Shown here piece by piece: positions 25,767 through 34,460 of a DNA stretch of 64,000 nucleotides. The notes below the pieces were generated by a model. That model did not search any database, was not told the DNA's origin, and saw nothing but the letters and a program-made list of their open reading frames with translations. The position numbers and the translations under genes are program-made. Each line of letters begins with the position of its first letter. Positions within the stretch are counted from its first letter, which is position 1. Origin of the DNA: Galbibacter orientalis DSM 19592 (GTDB lineage: Bacteria; Bacteroidota; Bacteroidia; Flavobacteriales; Flavobacteriaceae). Location: contig NZ_JH651379.1 of the NCBI RefSeq assembly GCF_000260115.1, forward strand, positions 3,498,240 through 3,562,239. The letters run 5' to 3'.

Positions 25767-26414
25767 CTATATTTTTCCTGTTTTTTCTAAAATAAATAAC
25801 ACTATAATAGGTAAGGCAAGTAGTACAACCATTAATGTTTCTTGTGTAAGTAATGAAGGCATAAAAAGAAGTGTAATTACATATCCTCCAATTGCCCCTC
25901 CAAAATGGGCAGTATGCCCAATATTACCCAAGCGGGCTTTCATTCCATAAATAGAATACAACAAATAACCGATTCCAAATATATAAGCTGGAATAGGAAT
26001 TGGAATGAAGAAAAAAGCTAATCGCATTTCTGGCTGCAAAAGAATTGCGGCATATAAAATCCCTGTTACAGCACCGCTAGCCCCGACGGCGCTATAATGA
26101 TAATCGTTTTTATGAAAACTGAGCGATAACAAACTCCCTGCCAATAAACTTATAAAATAAATGATTAGAAATTTTACATCCCCCAAGTATTGAACTACAA
26201 TAGGTGCAAAAAAATATAATGTAAGCATATTAAAAAGCAAATGAGAAATATCTACATGTAAAAAACCAGAAGTAATGGTTCTTATTTGCTCTCCACGTTT
26301 TATAGCTCCAATATTGAATTTATAACGTTCAAAAAATGAGAAATCATTAAAGCCTTTAATAGAGGCCAATACATTAGCTCCGATAATAACAATAGTAGCA
26401 ATACTTAAATTCAT
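25767..26414 (-). CDS. Rhomboid-family intramembrane serine protease
   Basis: A 215-residue membrane protein with about six hydrophobic helices. Rhomboid motifs are HVDISHLLFNM in the N-terminal half, the catalytic Ser in GASGAVTG and the catalytic His in HTAHFGGAIGG. It cleaves membrane-spanning substrates within the bilayer. Substrates are unknown. It is transcribed divergently from the LpxL-like acyltransferase from an 18-bp palindrome that gives a TATATTTG box in each direction. Confidence 0.92.
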   Translation of the reverse strand: MNLSIATIVIIGANVLASIKGFNDFSFFERYKFNIGAIKRGEQIRTITSGFLHVDISHLLFNMLTLYFFAPIVVQYLGDVKFLIIYFISLLAGSLLSLSFHKNDYHYSAVGASGAVTGILYAAILLQPEMRLAFFFIPIPIPAYIFGIGYLLYSIYGMKARLGNIGHTAHFGGAIGGYVITLLFMPSLLTQETLMVVLLALPIIVLFILEKTGKI

Positions 26415-26436
26415 AAAAACAATTAAAGTTTAGCAT

Positions 26437-26454
26437 CAAATATAGCTATATTTG
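26437..26454. promoter_or_regulatory. Palindromic bidirectional promoter core
   Basis: CAAATATAGCTATATTTG is a perfect 18-bp palindrome. Read either way it contains TATATTTG, the Bacteroidota -7 box: plus strand 26447-26454 toward the acyltransferase, and minus strand 26437-26444 toward the rhomboid gene. The start codons lie 17 bp away on the right and 23 bp on the left. Confidence 0.6.
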
Positions 26455-26470
26455 CTAAAATTCTTACAGA

Positions 26471-27385
26471 ATGCAACTAGTTATTTACCTACTCGTTTAC
26501 CCTTTATTATGGATGATTTCAATTCTTCCATTCCCCATTTTTTATAAAATATCCGACGGAGTATATTTATTATTATATTATGTAATAGGATATAGAAAAA
26601 AAATGGTACTAGCTAATTTAAAACGTTGTTTTCCAGAGAAATCGGAAGAAGAATTACTACTGATAAGAAAAAAGTTTTATAAGCATATGTGCGATTTATT
26701 TTTAGAAATGATAAAATCGCTTACCATGTCTCAAGAAGAAATGAAGAGAAGAGCTAAGTTTCATAATTTGGAATTACTCGATAAATATGCGGAACAAAAT
26801 AAAAGTGTGATTTTACTTTGTGGGCATTATGCAAATTACGAATGGGTACTTTCTTTAGGGCAACATATTCAGCATGACGGATTTGGAATCTATTCTCCGT
26901 TATCCAATAAATATTTTGATAAATTAATTAAGAAAACTAGAAAAAGACAAGGTGGAACCTTAATCTCTATGTTTGAAACTGCAAAAACCGTACTTAGAAA
27001 TTATCGCGATAACCATTTAGCATTATATGGTTTTGTTAACGATCAATCTCCGCAAGTAAGTCACGCTAGATATTGGAGACCTTTTTTCGGAACTGTTGTC
27101 CCTGTGCATACTGCCGCAGAAACTTTGGCCAAAAAATTTGATTTGGCTATAGTATTTTTCTGTGTAAAAAAAGTAAAAAGAGGTTTTTATGAAACCACTA
27201 TTGTAGACATTACAGACAATCCGAAGGCGTACCCAGATTTCGAAATTACGGATATGTATACCGAAATGTTAGAAAAAGAAATTCGATATAAACCAGAATA
27301 TTATTTGTGGACACACAACCGTTTTAAGCACCGTAATAAAGTCCCAGCAGAATATCTAAAAGAAAACACTTCTTTAAATTCCTAA
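26471..27385 (+). CDS. Lysophospholipid/lipid A acyltransferase (LpxL/HtrB family)
   Basis: A 304-residue enzyme with an N-terminal membrane segment (residues about 3-40). The catalytic H-x4-E motif is HYANYE (H119, E124) in LLCGHYANYEW. GFVNDQSPQ and WRPFFGTVVPVHT follow in the order typical of the LpxL/LpxM acyltransferases that add secondary acyl chains to lipid A at the inner membrane. Length fits the family. The last codons overlap the left arm of the terminator. Confidence 0.9.
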   Translation: MQLVIYLLVYPLLWMISILPFPIFYKISDGVYLLLYYVIGYRKKMVLANLKRCFPEKSEEELLLIRKKFYKHMCDLFLEMIKSLTMSQEEMKRRAKFHNLELLDKYAEQNKSVILLCGHYANYEWVLSLGQHIQHDGFGIYSPLSNKYFDKLIKKTRKRQGGTLISMFETAKTVLRNYRDNHLALYGFVNDQSPQVSHARYWRPFFGTVVPVHTAAETLAKKFDLAIVFFCVKKVKRGFYETTIVDITDNPKAYPDFEITDMYTEMLEKEIRYKPEYYLWTHNRFKHRNKVPAEYLKENTSLNS

Positions 27386-27406
27386 AATCTAAAGAAGTGT
27401 TTTTTA
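27365..27406 (+). terminator. Intrinsic terminator of the acyltransferase gene
   Basis: A 12-bp stem AACACTTCTTTA / TAAAGAAGTGTT followed by T residues. The left arm is inside the final codons of the gene. Confidence 0.85.
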
Positions 27407-27423
27407 AGTTTTATTTTTAACAA

Positions 27424-27508
27424 CTTGGCTTTCCTACAATCCTGCTACATCACTAATTTCCGCAATAAATTTATCGGCAAGCGTATCGGCTTCTTGTTGT
27501 GATTTTGC
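27424..27508 (-). pseudogene. Orphan copy of the glmM 3' end (85 bp)
   Basis: These 85 bases are identical to 32185-32269, the last 75 bases of glmM plus 10 bases of its downstream sequence. The fragment would encode the final glmM residues (ending FIAEISDVAGL) and stop, with no start or upstream part. Sequence identity ends sharply on both sides. It is the left member of a direct repeat around the two-gene cassette 27681-32104. Confidence 0.93.
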
Positions 27509-27680
27509 GAATTATTTCTTCTTTATAATTCCTATAAATATGTAATTAATGTACTTTCTAATCTATGCATAGGTTAGTATGTAAAATTATTTATTTAATA
27601 CTAAATATTTTATTGAGAAGATATACTACATGAGGGTAATTTATCTATATTAGCAGAAATACTATTTAATAATAAACCTT
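27509..27680. other. Leader region of the cassette
   Basis: A 172-bp AT-rich stretch between the orphan glmM tail and the large repeat protein gene. TATATTAG near 27640-27652 is a weak -7-like box. No gene was seen. Confidence 0.35.
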
Positions 27681-30600
27681 ATGATAAAAAAACTACTCAT
27701 TCTAAGCTTATTTTTAACATCAAATTACCTACTAGCGCAGTCTTCATGGGAACTTTTAAATCCTAAACCAACAATTTTGGATGGAGAAGGAATTACTTTT
27801 TCTTCTGATACTAATGGTTATATTTTAAATAATGAAGAATTATTACATACAGATGATGGAGGTGAAACCTGGAATATCAAACAAAATATTGATAGCGGAA
27901 ACGACATTGCTATTAAAAACACTACAGGTTATATTGTTGGAGATTATGGGTATGTTTTAAAAACAACTGACGGGGGTGTAAATTGGAGTAAAATAAATAT
28001 TAATTCAGGCCAAAATCTTGGTAAAGTCTATATAGTAGATGATAATACCGTTGTAATTTCTGGAGAAAGGTATTTATATAAAACTTTAAATAATGGTAAT
28101 ACTTGGGAAAGTTACAGTGTTAATCCAGATAACTATAACTCAATACAAGATTTATTTTTTATAGACTCACTTACGGGATACGTTGTTTTTAGAGACGGTA
28201 TTGTCTATAAAACAATTGATGGAGGGACTACTTGGACTGAATCATTAGCTATGGATAATTATAATTCTAATGCTTTTATCCACTTTTTTAATGATTTATC
28301 GGGTGTTGTCTCAAACGGTAATGGTATATACAAAACAACTGATGGTGGTACCTCTTGGACTCTCGTAAATAATAGCGTTTATATAGAATCGATATCCTTT
28401 ATTAATGAAAGTACTGGTTATGGCTATGATTCTAATGGAATGATTTATAGAACAGATGATGGTGGAGAATCATGGTTGTTTATAACCGAAATAGAAAGTA
28501 ATATTATTCCTCGAGATTTATATTTTTTTGATGAGGCTCATGGTTTTGTTATTGGAAGGGATGGTGTAATATTTGAAACATTAGACGGTGGTGTAAACTG
28601 GAAAGGGTATACATTTTATAATTCCATTAGTCAGCTACAATTTTTAACTTCTACTACAGCCTTTGTTGCAGCGGGTAAAGATATTTATACAACTATTGAT
28701 AGTGGCGATACATGGCAATATCAAAGTAGTTTAGAGCAAGAGGTTATAAATTTCAAATTTCTTAGTGAAACTACAGGCTATTTAATTACCACTAATTTTG
28801 TTTATAAATCCATAGACGGTGGTATGTCATGGATAAAAAAAGACAATGGTATTACAACAAATTTTCTTGATGACTTATTTAGTGTTGATTTTATTGATGA
28901 AAATATAGGAATAATAAGTGGAGGAGCATCAGAGAATAATAAAGTAGTATACAAAACCACAGATGGTGGTGAAACATGGAATAAACAAGAAAGCATCTCT
29001 TTTAAACAAATAGAATTTATAAATTCTGAAACCGTATATGCATTAGAAGATTCTAATTATTCAAACAATAGATTATTTAAGTCAACAGATGGAGGAACTA
29101 CATGGAATGCAATATATGAAGGGGAATCAACAATTTCGTCATTCGATTTTGTAGATGCAAATACTGGTTATTTTAAAAGTGGTTATTCCAATTTATATAA
29201 AACAATAGATGGAGGGGAAAATTGGAATCTTATAGATGACAATAATTACTATAGTAGTGGTGGCAAAATCAAGTTTTATAATAATAATGTAGGTTATTCT
29301 TATAGCTCTGGTGAAGTTAACAAAACTGAAAATGGAGGGTATTCTTGGGAGAATATTTATAATAATTACAATTATTATTCAGAAAAAATTATCCTGAGTT
29401 TATTTGAAGACACCATGTTTATTGGAGAAAATAAAGGGCAAATAAGAAAAACTAGCATTGATTATAATAGTGTTAAGGTTACTCTTTTAGATCGACATGA
29501 CTATATTGATAAGGAACCTGTTGTTATGAAAGGAAATGTAACCTCAAATACAGATGAGATTACAGACATTAAATTTTTATACGGAAAAGAATATTCAGTT
29601 TTAGATAATGAAATTCCAGCCTCTACCACTACTGTTGAAGCCTTACAAACTGAAACTGTAAATGCAGAATTAGAAGGATTAGAAGCAAACACTTATTATT
29701 ATTATCAATTAGTAGGAACAAGTAATGGCGTTCAATATAAAAGTGATATAAGAACATTTTTTACTCCAAATGAATATGAAATTTACATAGGTAATTCTTA
29801 TGTAAATGATAATACTTCTTTAGAACTAACAGCTGAAATTACTAGCTTTAATAAAAAACTAACAGCTATTGAGTTTATATATGGAACAAAATCTGATTCT
29901 TTAATATATAGCGTTCCCGCAGATCTTAGCACTGTTGAGCTAGGCCAACATCAAGTTAAAGCAAAACTTACAGAATTAACACCAAACACAACCTATTTTG
30001 TAAAAGTTAAAGCTCTTCGAGATGGCATTGAGATTTTTAGTTACAACACTAGAGAGATTAAAACCAAGCCAGATTATATTTTTGAACTTAATGCCTATTA
30101 TTATAATGATGATAGTGCAACATTACAATCTAGTGTCTATGCGTATAAAGAAGACTTAAAAGAGGTTACTTTTGAATATGGCACCACATTAGATATGACT
30201 AATTCCATAGCTGCTACCCCTTCAGAAATTCCTTTAAATGAGGAGTTTAGTAGTGATTGGGTTTATAGTGAAATAAGTGAACTGGATAAAAACCAAACCT
30301 ATTTTTATAGATTAAAAGCTTTGCAAGGTGAAGAATATGTTTATAGTGAAATAAAGGCCTTTAACTATTCAGGAGATTTATCTGTTACTGAAATAGAAAG
30401 TATAGAAAATGAAGACCATTCAATTTTATTAAAAGCATATATATATCCAGGAAGTAATTATGTAAGCAATGTAATATTTGAATATGGATTATCTTCTGAA
30501 TATGGAAATAGTATTACTACAATATCTGAATCTTTTTATTATGATGGAAATATGGTTGAAGTTACCATCCCTAAAAGCGCATTGTCAGAGAATACTACAT

Positions 30601-31397
30601 ATTTTTATAGATTGAAGTTTGATATAAATAATGAAGAATACATATCAAACGGCAAGACTTTTATTACAAATGAAAGATACTCTGTAAATGAAGATAATTA
30701 CAAAATAGAATTTACAAATGAAACCTGTGTAAATAAGGGAAATGGTAGTGTAAAAATCACTCCAATAATAGTTCAAAACTATGAAGCCGCCATAAATGAT
30801 GAAATATATCAATTTACAAATGAACTTTTTGTAGAAGATATGATACCTGGTAAGTATTTAGTTTGTTTAAAAATTGTAGGATCTGAGGAATCACAGCAAT
30901 GTTTTGAAATAGAAATAAAAGCGGCTGAAGAATTAACTGGAGATATCGCTAATAATAAAAAAACCATCAATAAAAATAGCGTTTCATTTTATATCGAAAA
31001 AGGAACATCTCCATTCCGAGTTGTTTCTAATGGAAGAACTATTGGCACTTATTCCAGTAGATCGTTTGAGGCTATTATTGAAAAAGAAGGTCTCGTTGAA
31101 GTATATTCTAGTCTTCCTTGTGAAGGAAAGATTGAAAAATATATTTCAAATAAAACAATTTCCATTTATCCAAACCCAATTATCAATCAGACTATAATAA
31201 CATTGCCTACACGGGAATCAAAAAATAAAGATATTCATATAGAGGTTATTGATAATTCTGGAAAGGTAATTATTGGCAATACTTATCCTGTTTTAAATAA
31301 TGCAGTAACTATAGATATGAGTATTTTAAACCCCGGAATGTATTTTATAAAAGTGTATTCCGATCAAGTAGAAACCCTAAAAGTAGTAAAAAAATGA
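27681..31397 (+). CDS. Large T9SS-secreted protein with Ycf48/BNR-type propeller repeats
   Basis: A 1238-residue secreted protein. The signal peptide ends YLLAQ. Residues about 20-590 hold roughly a dozen repeats of the type Y-K-T-T-D-G-G-x-x-W, spaced about 45-50 residues apart, characteristic of Ycf48-like/sortilin (BNR) beta-propellers. Residues about 600-1010 hold about four fibronectin-like modules with NTYYYYQLVGTSNG-type strands. The C-terminal ~75 residues are a T9SS type A sorting domain (SIYPNPI ... LNPGMYFIKVY ... KVVKK), so the protein is exported by the type IX system and attached to or released from the surface. Its ligand is unknown. It is coupled by ATGA overlap to the next gene. 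Confidence 0.88.
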   Translation: MIKKLLILSLFLTSNYLLAQSSWELLNPKPTILDGEGITFSSDTNGYILNNEELLHTDDGGETWNIKQNIDSGNDIAIKNTTGYIVGDYGYVLKTTDGGVNWSKININSGQNLGKVYIVDDNTVVISGERYLYKTLNNGNTWESYSVNPDNYNSIQDLFFIDSLTGYVVFRDGIVYKTIDGGTTWTESLAMDNYNSNAFIHFFNDLSGVVSNGNGIYKTTDGGTSWTLVNNSVYIESISFINESTGYGYDSNGMIYRTDDGGESWLFITEIESNIIPRDLYFFDEAHGFVIGRDGVIFETLDGGVNWKGYTFYNSISQLQFLTSTTAFVAAGKDIYTTIDSGDTWQYQSSLEQEVINFKFLSETTGYLITTNFVYKSIDGGMSWIKKDNGITTNFLDDLFSVDFIDENIGIISGGASENNKVVYKTTDGGETWNKQESISFKQIEFINSETVYALEDSNYSNNRLFKSTDGGTTWNAIYEGESTISSFDFVDANTGYFKSGYSNLYKTIDGGENWNLIDDNNYYSSGGKIKFYNNNVGYSYSSGEVNKTENGGYSWENIYNNYNYYSEKIILSLFEDTMFIGENKGQIRKTSIDYNSVKVTLLDRHDYIDKEPVVMKGNVTSNTDEITDIKFLYGKEYSVLDNEIPASTTTVEALQTETVNAELEGLEANTYYYYQLVGTSNGVQYKSDIRTFFTPNEYEIYIGNSYVNDNTSLELTAEITSFNKKLTAIEFIYGTKSDSLIYSVPADLSTVELGQHQVKAKLTELTPNTTYFVKVKALRDGIEIFSYNTREIKTKPDYIFELNAYYYNDDSATLQSSVYAYKEDLKEVTFEYGTTLDMTNSIAATPSEIPLNEEFSSDWVYSEISELDKNQTYFYRLKALQGEEYVYSEIKAFNYSGDLSVTEIESIENEDHSILLKAYIYPGSNYVSNVIFEYGLSSEYGNSITTISESFYYDGNMVEVTIPKSALSENTTYFYRLKFDINNEEYISNGKTFITNERYSVNEDNYKIEFTNETCVNKGNGSVKITPIIVQNYEAAINDEIYQFTNELFVEDMIPGKYLVCLKIVGSEESQQCFEIEIKAAEELTGDIANNKKTINKNSVSFYIEKGTSPFRVVSNGRTIGTYSSRSFEAIIEKEGLVEVYSSLPCEGKIEKYISNKTISIYPNPIINQTIITLPTRESKNKDIHIEVIDNSGKVIIGNTYPVLNNAVTIDMSILNPGMYFIKVYSDQVETLKVVKK

Positions 31398-32104
31398 AAA
31401 AGTTAAATTTCCTATATATAATAATATCAATATTGATAACTGCTTGCGGTGGATCAGACGATGGTCCCGAACCAGTTCCTGAACCTACACCAGAGCCTGT
31501 AAATAATGCTCCTTCCCTACCTAATTTAGATTATCCTACAGAAGATTTAGTTTGTATTGATAATAATGTAACCTTTAAATGGTTAGAAGCAACCGATAAA
31601 GATGGAGATAAAATTACCTATCAGGTACAAATTAGTGATGTTTCAGATTTTTCTAAAACAGATTATAATGATTTAACACCAGACTTATCCAAGAAATATA
31701 ATTTACCAAAAGGGAAAACTTTTTATTGGAGAGTAAAAGCAATAGATAGCAAAGAAGCGGAAAGTAGTTATACAAAAGCTTCCCGATTTTTTACAGAACG
31801 TGATGCAGAAGTTAATCAGGTTCCAAATCAACCAACAATTATTACTCCTGCAAACAACATTGTTATTTCTAAAAGTTCTGTAAGCATACAATGGCAGGCA
31901 ACAGACCCTGATAATGATGTCATTTTATATGATATGTATTTTGGTACTGATCCAGAAGCGCTACCATTAATAATAGAATCTGCTTCTCAAAATAATTATC
32001 TAGCTACTTTACAACCCAAAACAAAATATTATTGGAAAATAGTTGTAAAAGATCATAAAGGTGGAGTTACAATTGGAAATATCTGGAGTTTCTCTACAAA
32101 TTAA
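31394..32104 (+). CDS. Fibronectin-type-III-like surface lipoprotein
   Basis: A 236-residue lipoprotein. The signal ends ITAC (Cys17) and is followed by GGSDDGPEP and a proline/glutamate stalk (PVPEPTPEPVNNAP). Two similar modules of about 90-100 residues follow, each with D-x-D-G/N-D-x-I-x-Y and K-x-Y-x-W (TFYWRVKAID and KYYWKIVVKD), a fibronectin-III-like pattern seen in Bacteroidota. The Asp-rich loops may bind calcium. The start codon overlaps the stop of the large repeat protein, so the two are probably partners at the cell surface. Confidence 0.82.
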   Translation: MKKLNFLYIIISILITACGGSDDGPEPVPEPTPEPVNNAPSLPNLDYPTEDLVCIDNNVTFKWLEATDKDGDKITYQVQISDVSDFSKTDYNDLTPDLSKKYNLPKGKTFYWRVKAIDSKEAESSYTKASRFFTERDAEVNQVPNQPTIITPANNIVISKSSVSIQWQATDPDNDVILYDMYFGTDPEALPLIIESASQNNYLATLQPKTKYYWKIVVKDHKGGVTIGNIWSFSTN

Positions 32105-32130
32105 AAACAAAAAAATAAATAAGTTCATAA

Positions 32131-32170
32131 AAAAGGCTCATAAACAAATCAGTTTATGAGCCTTTTAATT
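32131..32170. terminator. Bidirectional terminator between the lipoprotein and glmM
   Basis: A 15-bp stem (AAAAGGCTCATAAAC / GTTTATGAGCCTTTT) with a 6-base loop and A- and T-rich ends on either side. It lies between two convergent genes. Confidence 0.85.
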
Positions 32171-32184
32171 TTTAAAAAAAATAG

Positions 32185-32269
32185 CTTGGCTTTCCTACAA
32201 TCCTGCTACATCACTAATTTCCGCAATAAATTTATCGGCAAGCGTATCGGCTTCTTGTTGTGATTTTGC
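32185..32269 (-). repeat. Right copy of the 85-bp direct repeat (glmM 3' end)
   Basis: Identical at every base to 27424-27508. It includes the genuine glmM stop codon at 32195. The offset between the copies is 4761 bp. Confidence 0.95.
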
Positions 32270-33583
32270 TTCTGTGTAAATTCTTATAATAGGTTCGGTA
32301 TTCGATTTTCTTAAATGCACCCAGTTTTCTGGAAAATCTATTTTTACTCCATCAACGGTAGTAATATTCTCTTCTGAATATCTTTTTTCCATAGTTTCTA
32401 AAATAACATCCACATCTAATTCTGGTGTTAATGCTATTTTCTTTTTACTCATAAAATATGAAGGGTAACTGGCTCTTAATTCTTTTACAGAAATTCCTTT
32501 TTCAGCTAAATGAGTTAAAAACAAAGCTACTCCTACCAATGCATCACGACCATAATGGCTCTCAGGATAAATAATTCCGCCATTTCCTTCACCTCCAATA
32601 ATAGCATTGTTATTTTTCATCAAAGTAACAACATTTACCTCTCCTACTGCAGAAGCTTCATAAGTTCCACCGTGCTTTTCAGTTATATCTCGCAAAGCTC
32701 TAGAAGACGACATATTGGAAACAGTATTTCCTTTAGTTTTTCCAAGCACATAATCGGCACAGGCTACTAAAGTATACTCTTCCCCAAACATTTCACCGTC
32801 ATTACTAATAAATGCCAATCTATCTACATCTGGATCTACTACAATTCCTAAATCGGCTTTTTCTTTTACAACCAACTCACAAATATCTGTAAGGTGTTCT
32901 TTTAAAGGTTCTGGATTATGAGGAAAATGCCCATTAGGCTCGCAGTATAATTCTACAACCTCTACTCCTAGTTCTTTTAACAACTTAGGAATAACAACTC
33001 CTCCAGAAGAATTTACGCCATCAACAACTACTTTGAATTTAGCTGCTTTAATTTTTTCAGCATCTACTAAAGGTAAATCCAATACTTCATCAATATGGAT
33101 GTCTACATAGGAATCGTTTACAATAATCTCCCCTAAATCATCTACTTCAGCAAAATTAAAATCTTCCGCTTCAGCAATTTCTAAAATTTCTTTTCCATCA
33201 TCTCCACTCAAGAACTCTCCTTTATTATTAAGGAGTTTTAATGCATTCCATTGCTTTGGATTATGACTAGCAGTTAAAATAATACCTCCGTCTGCTTTTT
33301 CTAAAGGAACTGCAATTTCTACAGTTGGAGTGGTAGAAAGTCCTAAATCGATCACATTAATTCCTAATCCAATAAGAGAAGAAGAAACTAAATTCTGAAT
33401 CATTTCTCCAGAAATACGAGCATCTCTTCCAATTACAACAGTGAGTTCTTTTTTATCTGATTGCGATTTTAACCATGTTCCATAAGCAGATGCAAACTTT
33501 ACTGCATCCAAAGGAGTTAGATTTTCTCCTGAACTCCCCCCTATGGTACCACGGATTCCTGAAATTGATTTTATTAATGTCAT
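32195..33583 (-). CDS. glmM: Phosphoglucosamine mutase
   Basis: A 462-residue alpha-D-phosphohexomutase, the normal length. The phospho-serine loop is TASHNP (104-109, S106), the metal loop is VVDPDVDRLAF, the sugar loop GEGNGGI, and the phosphate-binding site RKSNTEPIIRIY near the C-terminus. The enzyme converts glucosamine-6-phosphate to glucosamine-1-phosphate for UDP-GlcNAc, peptidoglycan and lipid A synthesis. A related phosphomannomutase role cannot be excluded. A minus-strand TATATTTG (33657-33664) is a possible promoter. Its last 75 bases are duplicated at 27424-27498. Confidence 0.9.
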   Translation of the reverse strand: MTLIKSISGIRGTIGGSSGENLTPLDAVKFASAYGTWLKSQSDKKELTVVIGRDARISGEMIQNLVSSSLIGLGINVIDLGLSTTPTVEIAVPLEKADGGIILTASHNPKQWNALKLLNNKGEFLSGDDGKEILEIAEAEDFNFAEVDDLGEIIVNDSYVDIHIDEVLDLPLVDAEKIKAAKFKVVVDGVNSSGGVVIPKLLKELGVEVVELYCEPNGHFPHNPEPLKEHLTDICELVVKEKADLGIVVDPDVDRLAFISNDGEMFGEEYTLVACADYVLGKTKGNTVSNMSSSRALRDITEKHGGTYEASAVGEVNVVTLMKNNNAIIGGEGNGGIIYPESHYGRDALVGVALFLTHLAEKGISVKELRASYPSYFMSKKKIALTPELDVDVILETMEKRYSEENITTVDGVKIDFPENWVHLRKSNTEPIIRIYTEAKSQQEADTLADKFIAEISDVAGL

Positions 33584-33656
33584 GTAGTTTATTGCTTTTT
33601 ATTTCTATATAAAACGCTGATTGAGGCACAAACAACGTCAAAGTTTCGATTTTCAA

Positions 33657-33664
33657 CAAATATA
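33657..33664 (-). promoter_or_regulatory. Candidate -7 box of glmM
   Basis: TATATTTG on the minus strand, 74 bp upstream of the glmM start. No clear -33 partner. Confidence 0.35.
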
Positions 33665-33869
33665 GAAGTTTTTTGAAGGTTTTAAGTTGATTAAAGTTAA
33701 GTTATTAGAATGAAGCTGAACACAAGTTATAGGGGTTTCAAGTTTAATTAACTATATTTCAATACTATACAAATACGTCTTCTATTTTAAAATAATTTCT
33801 TACAGATTACTTTTTATAAAATTACACTCGTTACTGCTTTTATATACGCTGAATTTGTAAATTTAGAAA

Positions 33870-34454
33870 ATGAACTTTTTAGCACACATTTATTTATCAG
33901 GAGAAAACCCTGAGGTTAAAATCGGAAACTTTATGGCCGATAGTATTCGTGGGAAACAATATTTAAAGTATCCTGAAGGGTATAAAAAAGGAATTTTATT
34001 ACATCGAGAAATAGACACTTACACCGATGCGCATCCTACGGTGAGATTAAGTACTAAAAAATTGCATAAAAATTACAGTCACTATAGCGGGGTTATTGTA
34101 GATATTTTTTACGACCATTTTTTAGCTAAAAATTGGAGTAGCTATTCTGATATACCCTTAACTATTTATGTTGATAATTTTTATGATTTATTAGGCGAAC
34201 ACTATGAGATTCTTCCTATGAATATAAAAAAATTAATGCCTTATATGATTGCTGATAATTGGTTGCTAAATTATGCTAAATTAGAAGGTATTTCAAAAGT
34301 GCTTGATGGAATGAATAGGCGAACTAAAAATAAATCGAAAATGAATTTTGCTATTCAGGATTTACAAGAATATTACGATGAATTTGAAGCTGAATTTACT
34401 TCTTTTTTTGAGGAATTACGAGTGTTTTCAGCTCATAAGCTTAAATCTTTATAA
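33870..34454 (+). CDS. ACP phosphodiesterase-like protein (AcpH/DUF479 family)
   Basis: A 194-residue protein of the DUF479 family. The opening MNFLAHIYLSG and the motifs IGNFMADSIRG and LLHREIDTYTDAHP are diagnostic, with His and Asp residues forming an HD-like metal site. E. coli AcpH removes the 4'-phosphopantetheine arm from acyl carrier protein, and this activity is inferred from family membership. It is followed after 6 bp by the ggt gene, suggesting co-transcription with it and the next gene. Confidence 0.85.
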   Translation: MNFLAHIYLSGENPEVKIGNFMADSIRGKQYLKYPEGYKKGILLHREIDTYTDAHPTVRLSTKKLHKNYSHYSGVIVDIFYDHFLAKNWSSYSDIPLTIYVDNFYDLLGEHYEILPMNIKKLMPYMIADNWLLNYAKLEGISKVLDGMNRRTKNKSKMNFAIQDLQEYYDEFEAEFTSFFEELRVFSAHKLKSL

Positions 34455-34460
34455 TTAGAT

